Made by a program: the position numbers and the translations under genes | Assembly (NCBI GenBank): GCA_038222225.1 | Contig: JBBRHV010000003.1 | Location: forward strand, 1-64,000 | DNA length: 64,000 bases | Origin: JAKLFA01 sp038222225 | GTDB lineage: Bacteria; Omnitrophota; Gorgyraeia; Zapsychrales; JANLHA01 | Direction of reading: 5' to 3' | In this document: in pieces, positions 15,558 through 24,894 of the stretch | Layout: the number at the start of each line of letters is the position of its first letter | Position numbering within the stretch: position 1 is the stretch's first letter | The notes under the pieces: generated by a model | Databases searched by the model: none | Seen by the model: only the letters and a program-made list of their open reading frames with translations | What the model was told of the DNA's origin: nothing

Positions 15558-17806
15558 GTTAGATTGAATGAGATTTCTTGCTCATCACCGTTTACACTTA
15601 CTGTGCTCATTCCCGGAATTTTAATTTCCATCTGCGGTGGCTCTTTATGCCAATTCGCCTTCCATTGAATAAGAATGTCCTTCTGATGACATTTGATTTC
15701 TAATGAAATTTCTCCATAAATTGTCGATGCCGGACCAAACAATATATTATTTTCCTTCTTAAGCCATTCTAATGGAACGCCGGAACATAAAATTAACTTA
15801 CCGACTGCTTCTTCCTCTCGGACAAAACAGTTGCGCATCATTATCATCCATTCCGCTGCGGCCCAGGTATGCTGGCCGTCCCCCATACATCCGCCTTTTG
15901 TTTTTGGATGAATCGCCTCCGGCCATTGGCCCGTGGGAGATGCTAGATCAGCAATTCCCTTCATTAATTGAAAATATCTTTTATCGCCCGCCCTCAAAAA
16001 TACCTGAGCCATATGCAATGTTAAATAAGGATTAATCCCTGAGTGGCTCATATCATGAAAAAAACCATTATTCACCAAACAATGATCAAACAAATACTCT
16101 GCTGTATCAGACAATCTGACATTCTCTTGAATATTTAACTGCAAAGGATACCCGCAGGCCAACGATCCAACCGCAGATGAATCCAATCGTCGGTAAGGCG
16201 ATGAAGGAATGGCTTGCCTTTTAATACGGCTTTCTACATCCTGTAAGCTTTTGTCAACAGCTTGACGCAATAAGTCCGCCTCCCGAGAAAAAACTGCGGA
16301 TTCTTTTTCTTCACCATACATGAACGCTAAATAAGATGCAGCCTCCAATCCTCCAATGCTCCAGAAATCGTCCCAATAATAATAATCATTCGGTCCAAAA
16401 TGCTCGGCGCTAAAACCTGAAGGCATTAAACCCGCATGAATCTTTTTCATATTATCCGCAAGGCGTTTTCTCTTAATCCATCGCGCCCCTTTATGAATCA
16501 TCTCTTTCCACTCATCCTTCGGCGGCTTATTTGTCATTTGAACAAACTTTTGTATAAGCCAAAGAACCTGCCCATTAGAATCCCATTCACCTTCTTGCGA
16601 CTCAAAGTATCCGCTTATACCTTGCCTCTCATGAAATCGATCGATAATACGTTCTGCACGTTCATAAAAACCACAGCATAAAAGAGAATATGTAATAAAT
16701 ACCGCATCACGAAACCAAAATCGTTTATAAATGTAGGGCCCGGCATATACATCTTCTGCGGTGTGGGTGATGACTGTCCGCAATGATGAATTGAAAAGAT
16801 ACTGAAAATGCTTATCCGGCACCTCAAGCTGGCAGGACTTTTCAAGATACTCGATCCAATTTTTTCCGGCATCGGATGATTTTTTTGAAAGTCTCGTTTT
16901 TTCTCTTAAAGGAATACTAACTTTTACTTCCCTTTTTTTGCCTTTTTCTAAATTAAATACAGCTGCAGCACTAGCCATTTCATGAGAACAGCTTATATGC
17001 TCTTTTGCGCTGCTTTTCTCATTGAATTGATAATAAACATCCCCGTGGTGAAAATCGGATACTACATAATGCTCTGGCTCAATATCAAACAGCACATCGT
17101 GCATTTTATTGACTCGCCATCCAGGCCCACGCTTTAACAATGAAATATCCTTAACCAAACTAATGCCCTCTGGATTATACGGCCGCAAAGAAACAACTAA
17201 ACAATTACTATTCTGTCCTTCTGCTGTCATCGCAATACAACAAGTTGGATTGCCCTCTTCTTTAATCATTTTGACGCGAGTTGTTAAATGCATATCGCCC
17301 GATGAAGACTTGGTCACAACGCTGTTATCTTCCAATTCCAAATATTGATCAACTTCATTTAACTGTGCAGGAATTAAATCTTTACCATTCTTTGCGACAA
17401 TCCAAACATCAATTGACCAACTATCCCAAAAAGGGGTAACTAAGCCACGAGGATCGACTAAGGGAGTTTCTTCCATGTCCGGCAAGCCGACTGCCGTCCA
17501 ATTTCGGTGCGTTAAATTAATATGCGTTAATGAAAAAGAGCGGGGAATAAATGAATCATCCTTTGGATCAAACTGTTTATTCACCCAAAATGGCCAAATC
17601 CAGTCTAAATTGTGCTGGATGACCTGTGTATTTAACAAGCCCCTGGCATGCAAGACCGCTGTAGCGCGTAATAATTCTGTAGGCGCGAGCACTTCTGAAG
17701 GTTGCGCAAATCGACTTATTTTTGTAAAAAGCCTGACAGGATCTAAAAATCCATGCGCGTGAGCTAAGCGTCTTACAAAATATTTCCAGATAAATCGATT
17801 AAACAT
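15554..17806 (-). CDS. Predicted (alpha/alpha)6-barrel glycosidase (debranching-enzyme-like)
   Basis: This 750-residue protein has an N-terminal beta-sandwich (to about residue 300) followed by an (alpha/alpha)6 toroid: YKRFWFRDAVFITYSLLCCG, WDSNGQVLWLIQKF, YYYWDDFWSIGGLEAAS and GGCMGDGQHTWAAAEWM. The FRDA and DGQH patterns, with acidic residues at these positions, resemble amylo-1,6-glucosidase and GH15/GH63-like enzymes. There is no signal peptide. It could trim a glucan or glycoside linked to the lipid made by this operon; the substrate is unknown. Confidence 0.75.
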   Translation of the reverse strand: MFNRFIWKYFVRRLAHAHGFLDPVRLFTKISRFAQPSEVLAPTELLRATAVLHARGLLNTQVIQHNLDWIWPFWVNKQFDPKDDSFIPRSFSLTHINLTHRNWTAVGLPDMEETPLVDPRGLVTPFWDSWSIDVWIVAKNGKDLIPAQLNEVDQYLELEDNSVVTKSSSGDMHLTTRVKMIKEEGNPTCCIAMTAEGQNSNCLVVSLRPYNPEGISLVKDISLLKRGPGWRVNKMHDVLFDIEPEHYVVSDFHHGDVYYQFNEKSSAKEHISCSHEMASAAAVFNLEKGKKREVKVSIPLREKTRLSKKSSDAGKNWIEYLEKSCQLEVPDKHFQYLFNSSLRTVITHTAEDVYAGPYIYKRFWFRDAVFITYSLLCCGFYERAERIIDRFHERQGISGYFESQEGEWDSNGQVLWLIQKFVQMTNKPPKDEWKEMIHKGARWIKRKRLADNMKKIHAGLMPSGFSAEHFGPNDYYYWDDFWSIGGLEAASYLAFMYGEEKESAVFSREADLLRQAVDKSLQDVESRIKRQAIPSSPYRRLDSSAVGSLACGYPLQLNIQENVRLSDTAEYLFDHCLVNNGFFHDMSHSGINPYLTLHMAQVFLRAGDKRYFQLMKGIADLASPTGQWPEAIHPKTKGGCMGDGQHTWAAAEWMIMMRNCFVREEEAVGKLILCSGVPLEWLKKENNILFGPASTIYGEISLEIKCHQKDILIQWKANWHKEPPQMEIKIPGMSTVSVNGDEQEISFNLT

Positions 17807-17866
17807 AAACTATTTTCTTTCTAATATAACAGATATAAACATCTCCTTTAGTCCCATTGCAATTTT

Positions 17867-18646
17867 CTATAATTGAAAATCAGCAATCAAAGGCAGATGA
17901 TCTGATGCTATTCTTGTTAATTTTGTTGATGGAATATCGACTGCATTCAACTCTATGTTCCCTCTGTAAAATATATGGTCTACTTCAAACAATGGATAAT
18001 AACTAAAAAATGTTTTTTTGTTGTTTTTTAGGATAAGTTTCGCTTCTTTAAATTCCGTGCGCAGCATTTTGTAAGTTGCTGACCTAGGTCCTGCGTTAAA
18101 ATCTCCACATAGTATTGTTGGAATATTTTCATTCAATCCTTGCGTCCACTTTGCACTTAAAATATCCTCTGCTTGTAACGTTCTTTCGTTAACCCTAAGC
18201 CCTAAATGAGTCGTAAAAAAATTAATGACATGAGGACCTATTTTAATATTAGCCCATATCATTTCCCGCGATTCATAAAAATATTTTAAAGCTGGAATAT
18301 GCTTCAGAAAAAATCCCTCCCCACTGAGGCCAGCCAAACGTTCCGCTTTGACAATATTAAAAGGATGTTGACTCAAAAAAGATATTCCATAATGTTCCCC
18401 TTCAAGAGTTATTGCCGGCTGAAAATGACAATGCATCCGCAAATACTCGGCAATATATGAAGGCTGATCGATATTCCTTGATGATTTCCTATTAACATCC
18501 AATTCCTGCAGAGCAACGATATCGGGGGAATACTTCTCTATGACCTGACAAATACGCTCAGGGGAAACTTTACCATCTAGTCCGCGGCAGCTATGGACAT
18601 TATACGTCATAACCCTTATTTTAGATTTTAGTTCTTTTTTCTTCAT
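17867..18646 (-). CDS. Endonuclease/exonuclease/phosphatase (EEP) family protein
   Basis: About 259 residues from ATG 18646 (site TGAGG). Motifs in order are MTYNVHSCRGLDG, IVALQELD with the metal-binding Glu, THLGLR, CGDFNAGP and ASDHLPLIADF with the catalytic Asp-His. Together these define the DNase I-like EEP fold. In envelope operons with a PLD-type synthase (as E. coli ybhP) it is thought to act on phospholipids or phosphoinositide-like headgroups rather than DNA. It is the first gene of a six-gene operon down to 11681. Confidence 0.85.
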   Translation of the reverse strand: MKKKELKSKIRVMTYNVHSCRGLDGKVSPERICQVIEKYSPDIVALQELDVNRKSSRNIDQPSYIAEYLRMHCHFQPAITLEGEHYGISFLSQHPFNIVKAERLAGLSGEGFFLKHIPALKYFYESREMIWANIKIGPHVINFFTTHLGLRVNERTLQAEDILSAKWTQGLNENIPTILCGDFNAGPRSATYKMLRTEFKEAKLILKNNKKTFFSYYPLFEVDHIFYRGNIELNAVDIPSTKLTRIASDHLPLIADFQL

Positions 18647-18674
18647 GAACCTCACAAATGAAGCCTTCTAAACT

Positions 18675-18750
18675 CCCCGCAGCAAGCGTGCGGGACATCC
18701 AGATAGGGCTTCATTCCCCGAGCATATTAACCTCGCAGCAAGCTGCGAGG
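18675..18750. repeat. Pair of REP-like palindromes
   Basis: The sequence CCTCGCAGC AA GCTGCGAGG (18731-18750) is a perfect 9-2-9 palindrome. A sister, CCCCGCAGCAAGCGTGCGGG (18675-18694), has one mismatch. They are spaced 37 bases apart between two operons, as in REP doublets mobilised by RAYT transposases. A palindrome of identical 9-2-9 geometry sits at 23130. Confidence 0.6.
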
Positions 18751-18780
18751 TATTCGAGGGCAATAAAATTCCTACTGACA

Positions 18781-20502
18781 TTAATGCAACAAAATGTTAT
18801 CCGTCCGCTGTCCATGACTATGAACCATGTTTTTCCCTGCCTTCTTGGATTTTGATAACTCAATATCCGCCCTTTGGATCAACTCATATCTATTCGTATT
18901 GTGAGCCGTACATTGGGCGACACCAATGCTCACAGTCACCTCCCGTTTCAGTGAAAGAGCTGCCACGGTGCCTCTGATCCTTGCTGCCACGATCTTGGCC
19001 GAAGACACATCCGAATCCGGCAAAATAATAACAAATTCATCCCCGGCATACCGACATACAATATCAACATCACGTATACTTTGTTCAAAGGCCTTACCCA
19101 TCTTTTGCAGCAAAGTATCCCCGTCAAGGTGACCAAAAGTATCATTATATGACTTAAAATCATCCACATCAATCATAAGTAAAGACAACGGTCTTTCTGG
19201 ATGACGCTTCAATCTTACAATTTCATGATCTAACATTTTTGAAAAATAACGGAAATTATAAAGATGCGTCAAAGGATCAGTAATGGAAAGATGCGTTAAA
19301 TCTCGATATAGTTTCGCGTTTTCCATTGCCACAGCTACCTGACGCACGAGCATACATAAAATTTTCAGATCTAGGCCGGAAAAGACGATTCCTTCTTTTG
19401 ACTTTTTATCCGCGACATTAATAAAACCCATCACATTACCGCCTAACTTTATCGGCGCGGAGATAAACGACTTAGTCTTATAAGAGACTCCCTTCTTTCT
19501 TAAAAATCTCTTATCATGTTCGATGTCAGTAATTAAAAGCGGCTTACACTCGCGTGCAATAACCCCCGCTACAGACCCTTCTCTCTTAAATTCGCCGCTG
19601 TGAATAAACTTATCCTCTATTCCTTTGTGCCCTTTGATACAAAGTTCACGTGTATCATCATCAACGATCATCAACGAGCACTTTCCCGCCTCAAGCACTT
19701 CCATTGTTTTATTAACAATGAAATCAAATAATTTATTCGCATCAAAGATGGTGTTTAGATGTTCTTCAATGCCCAGCACCTTTCTGATTTTATTTCTTTC
19801 CAAAACAACTTCTTCGTTCAATTCTTTAAGCTTTTTTTCTATTTCTATGCGCTCTGAAATATCCCGTGCAATGCTGGAAATCCCGATAATATTGCCAAAA
19901 GAATTTTTAATGGGGGAAAGTGCTAAAGAAATAGGGATTAGGTGCCCATCTTTATGCTTACATACTGTTTGATAATGTTTGATTTCCCCGCCATCATTGA
20001 CCTCATCTAATAAGCGCATCTCATCAGCTAATCTATCTTCAGGAATAATTCGGTTGACTAGCTGACCAATCATCTCGTTTCTTGAATATCCAAAAAGAAT
20101 TTCCGCAGCCTCATTCCAGCTAAGGACAATATTGTCTGGTGTTTTTCCGATAATGGCATCAAGTGAAGAATCAACAATAGCCGCCAACGTTGCACTGATC
20201 ATTCGTTCTTTTTTAAATCTCAGACCAGAAATAGTCAACGCCCAAATCAAAGCTATTGATACATGCCATATTTTTTCTGTTGATGGGGAAAGTTTCCAGC
20301 TGACGATGAGCAACACAGACGCTATGACCGCAAAAAAATAAACGTTTCTGCTTTTTGAGGATTGCAAAGACAACATAATAACAAGAAGATATAAAACACC
20401 GAAAACTGGCCATGAAAATAAACTATCCATACTGAATATAAAAAGCAACAAAATAACACACCCAATAAAAATAAGAGCGTCTTTTGATTTATGCTTTTTC
20501 AT
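18781..20502 (-). CDS. Membrane diguanylate cyclase with PAS and GAF domains
   Basis: This 573-residue protein has membrane helices in the first 90 residues, a PAS domain (about 110-225, SLDAIIGKTPDNIVLSWNEA), a short coiled coil, a GAF domain (about 245-385, CSLMIVDDDTRELCIKG) and a GGDEF domain (about 405-560). The active site reads YAGDEFVIILPDSD, an accepted variant of GGDEF, with the upstream DVDDFKSYNDTFGHLDGD loop intact, so c-di-GMP synthesis is expected. No clear RxxD inhibitory site precedes it. It senses a small ligand or redox cue through PAS/GAF. Confidence 0.9.
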   Translation of the reverse strand: MKKHKSKDALIFIGCVILLLFIFSMDSLFSWPVFGVLYLLVIMLSLQSSKSRNVYFFAVIASVLLIVSWKLSPSTEKIWHVSIALIWALTISGLRFKKERMISATLAAIVDSSLDAIIGKTPDNIVLSWNEAAEILFGYSRNEMIGQLVNRIIPEDRLADEMRLLDEVNDGGEIKHYQTVCKHKDGHLIPISLALSPIKNSFGNIIGISSIARDISERIEIEKKLKELNEEVVLERNKIRKVLGIEEHLNTIFDANKLFDFIVNKTMEVLEAGKCSLMIVDDDTRELCIKGHKGIEDKFIHSGEFKREGSVAGVIARECKPLLITDIEHDKRFLRKKGVSYKTKSFISAPIKLGGNVMGFINVADKKSKEGIVFSGLDLKILCMLVRQVAVAMENAKLYRDLTHLSITDPLTHLYNFRYFSKMLDHEIVRLKRHPERPLSLLMIDVDDFKSYNDTFGHLDGDTLLQKMGKAFEQSIRDVDIVCRYAGDEFVIILPDSDVSSAKIVAARIRGTVAALSLKREVTVSIGVAQCTAHNTNRYELIQRADIELSKSKKAGKNMVHSHGQRTDNILLH

Positions 20503-20607
20503 ACATGTCCGTTCCTTGCCTTTAAGTTTTACAAATTTTCTTCAACTTTCCCCATTAAGAAACGTCCTGATCTATTCTTCTTACTTACAAATGATACATC
20601 CCTACCA

Positions 20608-20865
20608 TTAATTATTTTCAAAAACAAAAACAACTTTGGTGTCAGGCGCAATCATACAGATCCCGTCATTAAAACACGTTTTAACTCCATTGACCACCGC
20701 GATACCTTTACGAATATTAAAAACATTCTCAGACACTTTTTTACAGAAAACAACACAATGATTGTCTTCTTTCTGTTGCCTTTCCAGGCCGCCAAGAACA
20801 TTTGGCGGGATCAGATACTGATAAAACTTTTCAGTCTCACACTCTTGCATAAGTTTACTTTCCAT
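20608..20865 (-). CDS. Small hypothetical protein (85 aa)
   Basis: ATG 20865 follows GGAGAAGGGGTT, giving MESKLMQECETEKFYQYLIP. It has five cysteines (ECE, HCVVFC, TCF, ICM) spread through a beta-rich sequence ending VVFVFENN. No family recognised. It lies between the diguanylate cyclase and small membrane proteins. Confidence 0.5.
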   Translation of the reverse strand: MESKLMQECETEKFYQYLIPPNVLGGLERQQKEDNHCVVFCKKVSENVFNIRKGIAVVNGVKTCFNDGICMIAPDTKVVFVFENN

Positions 20866-20959
20866 AACCCCTTCTCCTTGTTCAAAAATCATTTATCGAA
20901 ATAGACGCACCTCTCCATTCCGCGCTTCTTATCTTCCGCACGCTTAACGGCGTTTCTCC

Positions 20960-21148
20960 TTACCGAATACGCACGCCATTCAAGTCGCCTAATATGCCGA
21001 ATGATTGCAGCAACCAGATCGCCACAACAATAACCACAACGACATTTAAAACAGACTTGATCTTGGGATCCATGGGGATATACGTATTCACTAACCATAG
21101 AATGACCCCCACAACAACCAAAGCAATAATCATTGAAATTAATGACAT
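20960..21148 (-). CDS. Thivi_2564-family small membrane protein
   Basis: This 62-residue protein has the family hallmark MSLISMIIALVVVGVILWLV, then NTYIPMDPKIKSVLN and a second helix VVVVIVVAIWLLQSFG. Two membrane spans; function unknown. GGGTAGGAC precedes ATG 21148, so I prefer this start to a longer 17-residue extension. Such proteins often sit among envelope-stress genes, as here. Confidence 0.8.
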   Translation of the reverse strand: MSLISMIIALVVVGVILWLVNTYIPMDPKIKSVLNVVVVIVVAIWLLQSFGILGDLNGVRIR

Positions 21149-21245
21149 TGTCCTACCCTCCTTTTTAGAATTTATCTTAGATAATTGCCAGAGTAACACA
21201 TAAAATCATGACAATCCGCCGCATTCCCTGCAAAATATATTGCCC

Positions 21246-21446
21246 TTATTTTTTTGGTTTAAAAAACCAGGGGCAAGCGACTTTAATGCGCCACCGCAAA
21301 TGGGTCCAGCAATCCGTATTTTGCCCGTCCGGCTTCTCTTCAAAATCATTCTCTGAAGAAACCTCAGCATTGTCTTTTCTTCTCTCTTGATATTGTTTCG
21401 CCTTATTTTTCATACTTGACCTGCCCTTCACCTTTATTTTGGGCAT
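21246..21446 (-). CDS. Small basic hypothetical protein (66 aa)
   Basis: Starts MPKIKVKGRSSMKNKAKQYQ after AAAAGGGACG. It is lysine-rich, with an acidic middle (SSENDFEEKPDG) and a Trp/Cys-containing end (WRIKVACPWFFKPKK). No family recognised. ATG 21413 is an alternative start. Confidence 0.4.
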   Translation of the reverse strand: MPKIKVKGRSSMKNKAKQYQERRKDNAEVSSENDFEEKPDGQNTDCWTHLRWRIKVACPWFFKPKK

Positions 21447-21487
21447 CGTCCCTTTTCTGGTTTTTCATCACTGCTTGCTGTTACCTG

Positions 21488-22342
21488 TCAAACCGTGATC
21501 TTTGTCTTTCTAAACCTTATTCCCAGCAACCCTAATCCTAAAAGCGCTACGGTAGCCGGTTCCGGAACGACTGCTGAGGAGACATCCGGCACAACTTTAC
21601 CGTTTGCATCAAATACAAGCCCGCCGCTTAAACCATGGCTGGCATTGCAAATGGCAGAAATATCGTTTGTATCCATCGTCACTGCGCCCTTTAGCGCAAG
21701 GGCTCTGCCGCACAAAATATCTGCATCGGTAGTCAGCGTGATGCTCTGATCCGCAAGAATATTGCCTATAAATGAAGTCCCTGTGCCGAGAGTCGCAGAA
21801 GTGCCAACCTGCCAGAACAGACCATCATTCAAGCCTGGATTGATCACCGACACCGATGAAGAGGACGCCGTTGTAAGTGTGCTCCCGATCTGAAAAGCCC
21901 AGAACGCATTATCAAGACCCTGAGCATCTAGCGTAAGTGGCCCCGTCAACTGAGCCGACGAGTTAAAATGATAAACGCCTGAAGTAAGCGTGAGTCCGCC
22001 AAGATCCTGACCAGTCAGGTCACTAGTGAACGGCATATTAAAAAGGCCAGTCCACGCTGTGATGGCATCATTCCGAGCCTGAAGAGACACCCCATCGGGT
22101 CCGTGTATCGTTCCAGCAACAGTCCCCGGCCCTCCGGGAACATCAAAACCAACAATCGCGCTCCCTGGGGAAACACCCAAATCTCCAGTAACGGTACTCG
22201 AGCCAGTATTGGCTACCGTCGAACTACCTAAAACTCCGAAACTCTCCCCCAAACCTAATATCGAAGCAAGCCCTGTGGTAGGACTATGGAAAAAAATGAT
22301 TACTGCCACGACTGCCGAAATGATTAAATATTTGCCTCTCAT
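21488..22342 (-). CDS. Ice-binding-like (DUF3494) exported protein with PEP-CTERM signal
   Basis: This 284-residue protein has a signal peptide (KYLIISAVVAVIIFFHSPTTGLAS), then the DUF3494 beta-helix: LGVSPGSAIVGF, ARNDAITAWTGL, LTLTSGVYHFNSSAQLTGPL and FIGNILADQSITL. The tail VVPEPATVALLGLGLLG followed by RFRKTK is a PEP-CTERM sorting signal processed by an exosortase. The fold is used by ice-binding proteins and by surface adhesins; most PEP-CTERM examples are probably extracellular matrix proteins, so ice binding itself is not established. Confidence 0.88.
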   Translation of the reverse strand: MRGKYLIISAVVAVIIFFHSPTTGLASILGLGESFGVLGSSTVANTGSSTVTGDLGVSPGSAIVGFDVPGGPGTVAGTIHGPDGVSLQARNDAITAWTGLFNMPFTSDLTGQDLGGLTLTSGVYHFNSSAQLTGPLTLDAQGLDNAFWAFQIGSTLTTASSSSVSVINPGLNDGLFWQVGTSATLGTGTSFIGNILADQSITLTTDADILCGRALALKGAVTMDTNDISAICNASHGLSGGLVFDANGKVVPDVSSAVVPEPATVALLGLGLLGIRFRKTKITV

Positions 22343-22414
22343 TTGTGCCCCATCGCGTTATTGTGTTATAAAACTCTATTGTATTATTAAACTCACTACT
22401 CCCTATTCATGTCC

Positions 22415-23077
22415 TTATTGACTCATGGTAGTTGTTGTTGTGGTAGTCGTTGTTGTGCCCATAGTAGTTGGTGCATACAATGTAATATCCCGCGCTTGTT
22501 TGTTCCCCTCCACCATCACGTAATCAACCTTTACCACATCACCGGGCTTTAATACTAATTCGACCGGCTGACTGCTTGGACTTTTCATCACAACGATCGT
22601 CTGGGGGTCAAAAATGAAATCAGAAGTCCTGCGTATTTCATCTTGCCCCATCCTTACCCTTTCTTCAACGACCAGCGTTCCGGCCTGGGTATCGATTGCC
22701 TTAAGCTCGCCAAAAGCCTGCTGGAACTCAGACACGGGCAAGGGTTCAACAATAATTTTTGGTACAACCGAATCCCCTTGACCATCGAGCACTTCAATGG
22801 TGACATTTTGACCTGCACGCAAGTCCGCAACATTGAGAAACTTCTCATCCTTAGGGTCAGTGACCCTCGTATCATTCTGGCTAATTCGATACGCTGTTGT
22901 TTGCGTACCCTTCGGCACGTCTTGATTTAACTCTAACTTGCCCGATTGAACATCGACCCATCCAATCTCTCCTGATACACGGTGCGTATCCCTATTCTCC
23001 GCGCTGCATACAGAAATGCCCGCAAGCAGCACAAAAACCGCAACTGCGACCACGTGTTTAAAATTGTTTGCATTCAT
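22415..23077 (-). CDS. Secreted protein with two OB-like repeats and poly-threonine tail
   Basis: This 220-residue protein has signal peptide MNANNFKHVVAVAVFVLLAG, cleaved near VCSA. Two repeats of about 75 residues share a pattern (VSGEIGWVDVQSGKLEL ... LRAGQNVTIEVLDGQGD; FGELKAIDTQAGTLVVEE ... LKPGDVVKVDYVMVEGN), like small OB/DUF5666-type beta barrels. The C-terminus is a run of ten threonines followed by MSQ. It is a paralogue of the gene at 23259. Function unknown. Confidence 0.65.
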   Translation of the reverse strand: MNANNFKHVVAVAVFVLLAGISVCSAENRDTHRVSGEIGWVDVQSGKLELNQDVPKGTQTTAYRISQNDTRVTDPKDEKFLNVADLRAGQNVTIEVLDGQGDSVVPKIIVEPLPVSEFQQAFGELKAIDTQAGTLVVEERVRMGQDEIRRTSDFIFDPQTIVVMKSPSSQPVELVLKPGDVVKVDYVMVEGNKQARDITLYAPTTMGTTTTTTTTTTMSQ

Positions 23078-23129
23078 AGATTGTACTCCTTTTTCATTTT
23101 GATTTTCAACGCTATGCTTTCATGAAGCC

Positions 23130-23230
23130 CCGCGGACTAAAGTCCGCGGTTCCATTTTCTGCGAGATCCCGCGGGGCGGAATCTCGACCGAAACGCCTCC
23201 CATCCCCCATCTAAAGATAGGGGTGTTTCG
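23130..23230. repeat. Three successive hairpins between paralogous genes
   Basis: CCGCGGACT AA AGTCCGCGG (23130-23149) is a perfect 9-2-9 palindrome like that at 18731. It is followed by CGAGATCCCGC/GCGGAATCTCG and by CGAAAC..CCCC ATCTAAAGAT GGGG..GTTTCG. They occupy the whole gap between the two secreted-protein genes and may act as REP elements or terminators. Confidence 0.55.
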
Positions 23231-23258
23231 GCGTCGGGATAAAAAAAACTGTTGTTTT

Positions 23259-23789
23259 TTAAAACTCCACCTTGACCTGTCCCTCCCCTTTATTCTGCGA
23301 ATCTTCCATGAGTTGCGTTGCTTCCGCTTTTTTCTCTGTCTTTTCTTCAGCCTTCATTTTGGCTCGGAATTCTTTATTCTCCTTGCCCTTGAAAACATCC
23401 TTAGTTCTCTTAAATTGGGCTTTTTCATCAGCCCGCTCCTGTGCAGAGCTGGGAGCCACCACAATCCTTTTAACAACCTGACCTTTTTTGCTTTTTTTAA
23501 TGTCCATCGTGACATACTGGCCTGGCTGCAGCTCCTTGATCGAACGCAGCTTTTTATCTGAAGAATTCATGATATGTTTTTCATTGCGGCCAATTCTATA
23601 CTCCATGATCTCTCCCCTGCTTTGGGGAGCATCGCTCTTAAGCTGAATCGTACCCAGCGTCAGGTCTATCCCTACAATTTCCCCTGAGACTTGACTCACC
23701 TTCGCCGCTTCACAAACGGGCGCAAAAATGCCAGCGAAAAGCACAACAGCCGCACCCACGATCATCACTTTTAAAAAATTTGCATTCAT
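23259..23789 (-). CDS. Secreted OB-like protein with charged C-terminal tail
   Basis: This 176-residue protein starts at ATG 23789 (MNANFLKVMIVGAAVVLFAG, signal peptide to VCEA). One OB-like unit (VSGEIVGIDLTLGTIQLKSD ... LQPGQYVTMDIKKSKKGQ) is related to the repeats of the gene at 22415. After residue 110 it turns into a Lys/Glu-rich helix (FKGKENKEFRAKMKAEEKTE). Probably periplasmic; function unknown. Confidence 0.65.
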   Translation of the reverse strand: MNANFLKVMIVGAAVVLFAGIFAPVCEAAKVSQVSGEIVGIDLTLGTIQLKSDAPQSRGEIMEYRIGRNEKHIMNSSDKKLRSIKELQPGQYVTMDIKKSKKGQVVKRIVVAPSSAQERADEKAQFKRTKDVFKGKENKEFRAKMKAEEKTEKKAEATQLMEDSQNKGEGQVKVEF

Positions 23790-23891
23790 GGCATACACTC
23801 CTTTCTGTTCTTCATTCCCAATCCACACCCCCATGAAAACAGATTTCTTTCCGGTCTTTCATTCCCTCTAAGTTATAAAAAATCCTGATCT

Positions 23892-24356
23892 CTATTCAGC
23901 ATTCAAAAAAGCAATACGGGCCTTGTGCATCCCGGGTAAAACGTCGGTAAAATGCTCCAGCATATCCTCCGAAGATTTCAACTTAACAATCTCCATTTCG
24001 CTCTGGTAACGCGCCACATCACATCCGGTTTCATTTTTAATGATCTTTTCAATGCCGGCCATGCTGCTGGTCTTGGGATCAAATTTGATCATCCTCATGT
24101 CTTTTTGATTCAAAGAACTGAACGCCCCTCCGGGAAGATAAATCGTGCCATTATTAAAATCAACGGCATAGGCAATGATGCCCGGAATAAGAAAGAACAG
24201 CAACCCGATCCCGTCCAAGACGGCAATACCGGCATCGATCTTACCGCCTCTTTGCCCTTTCCGTTCAGGGTACATAATGGTCCCGCAACCCGCTAGTTGA
24301 AAAACGAGTACAGTACATATCAACGTATAGAAGACTTTGGTTATCTTGTTTAACAT
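23892..24356 (-). CDS. Lipoprotein with one membrane segment
   Basis: This 154-residue protein has a lipoprotein signal (VLVFQLAGC, Cys 24). The next part GTIMYPERKGQRGGKIDAGI, then VLDGIGLLFFLIPGIIAYAVDF, then NNGTIYLP recalls a small-lipoprotein family often found in proteobacteria and Omnitrophota; no function is assigned. The C-terminal half is charged and helical. Confidence 0.7.
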   Translation of the reverse strand: MLNKITKVFYTLICTVLVFQLAGCGTIMYPERKGQRGGKIDAGIAVLDGIGLLFFLIPGIIAYAVDFNNGTIYLPGGAFSSLNQKDMRMIKFDPKTSSMAGIEKIIKNETGCDVARYQSEMEIVKLKSSEDMLEHFTDVLPGMHKARIAFLNAE

Positions 24357-24371
24357 ATGCTCCCTTTTTTT

Positions 24372-24788
24372 TTAGATCGTTTTTTTTATGGACCCATCAG
24401 CCGACAAAACATCTGCGCTGAGCTCAAACGCATGCCGCATCATCAATTCAAACGCTTTTTTGCTGAGATGTTCAAAAACAATTCCAAGCACTTCATGGGT
24501 CGGCTCTGACTTGGCCCAGGCCACACGGCCCCGAGTCTTAAAATTTTCTTTATTTGAAAGATAAATTTTCAGTTGAACCTGATGTTGCACGCGCGGATGC
24601 CCGAGCACAATGATCGAGGCACCATCCAAACTTAAATCCTTCGTAAAAGACTGAACAAGAGGCCCCCTGTCCTTCCCATAACATTCAACGCGTTTATTTA
24701 CTTCCCAACGGGGAAAATATCTTTTATCGTACTTTTTTTCCCTCTGCCCTATGTTCCTTTGCTTGACGTCCAATATACCGTGAGCCAT
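24372..24788 (-). CDS. PilZ-domain protein
   Basis: This 138-residue protein starts at ATG 24788 (site GGAGGG). The PilZ pattern is visible: basic switch KRYFPRWEVNKRVECYG, then DLSLDGASI (D/NxSxxG) and the closing strands VAWAKSEPTHEVLGIVF. PilZ domains bind c-di-GMP, and two GGDEF proteins are encoded nearby (18781, 28188), giving a possible local c-di-GMP circuit. The target is unknown. Confidence 0.85.
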   Translation of the reverse strand: MAHGILDVKQRNIGQREKKYDKRYFPRWEVNKRVECYGKDRGPLVQSFTKDLSLDGASIIVLGHPRVQHQVQLKIYLSNKENFKTRGRVAWAKSEPTHEVLGIVFEHLSKKAFELMMRHAFELSADVLSADGSIKKTI

Positions 24789-24894
24789 AGGACCCTCCTT
24801 CACCGTTTTCCCATACCGCTAAATGGAACTCGAAATCCCCGCCAAAATAGTATCTCCAGAGTACCTGTTTATTTGGCGAAGATTCCATTCCCAA

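Noticed and set aside
22415..22445. Poly-threonine end as a sequencing or frameshift error
   Set aside because: The codons mix ACT and ACA/ACC in a clean frame up to the stop, so a genuine simple-repeat tail is more likely.
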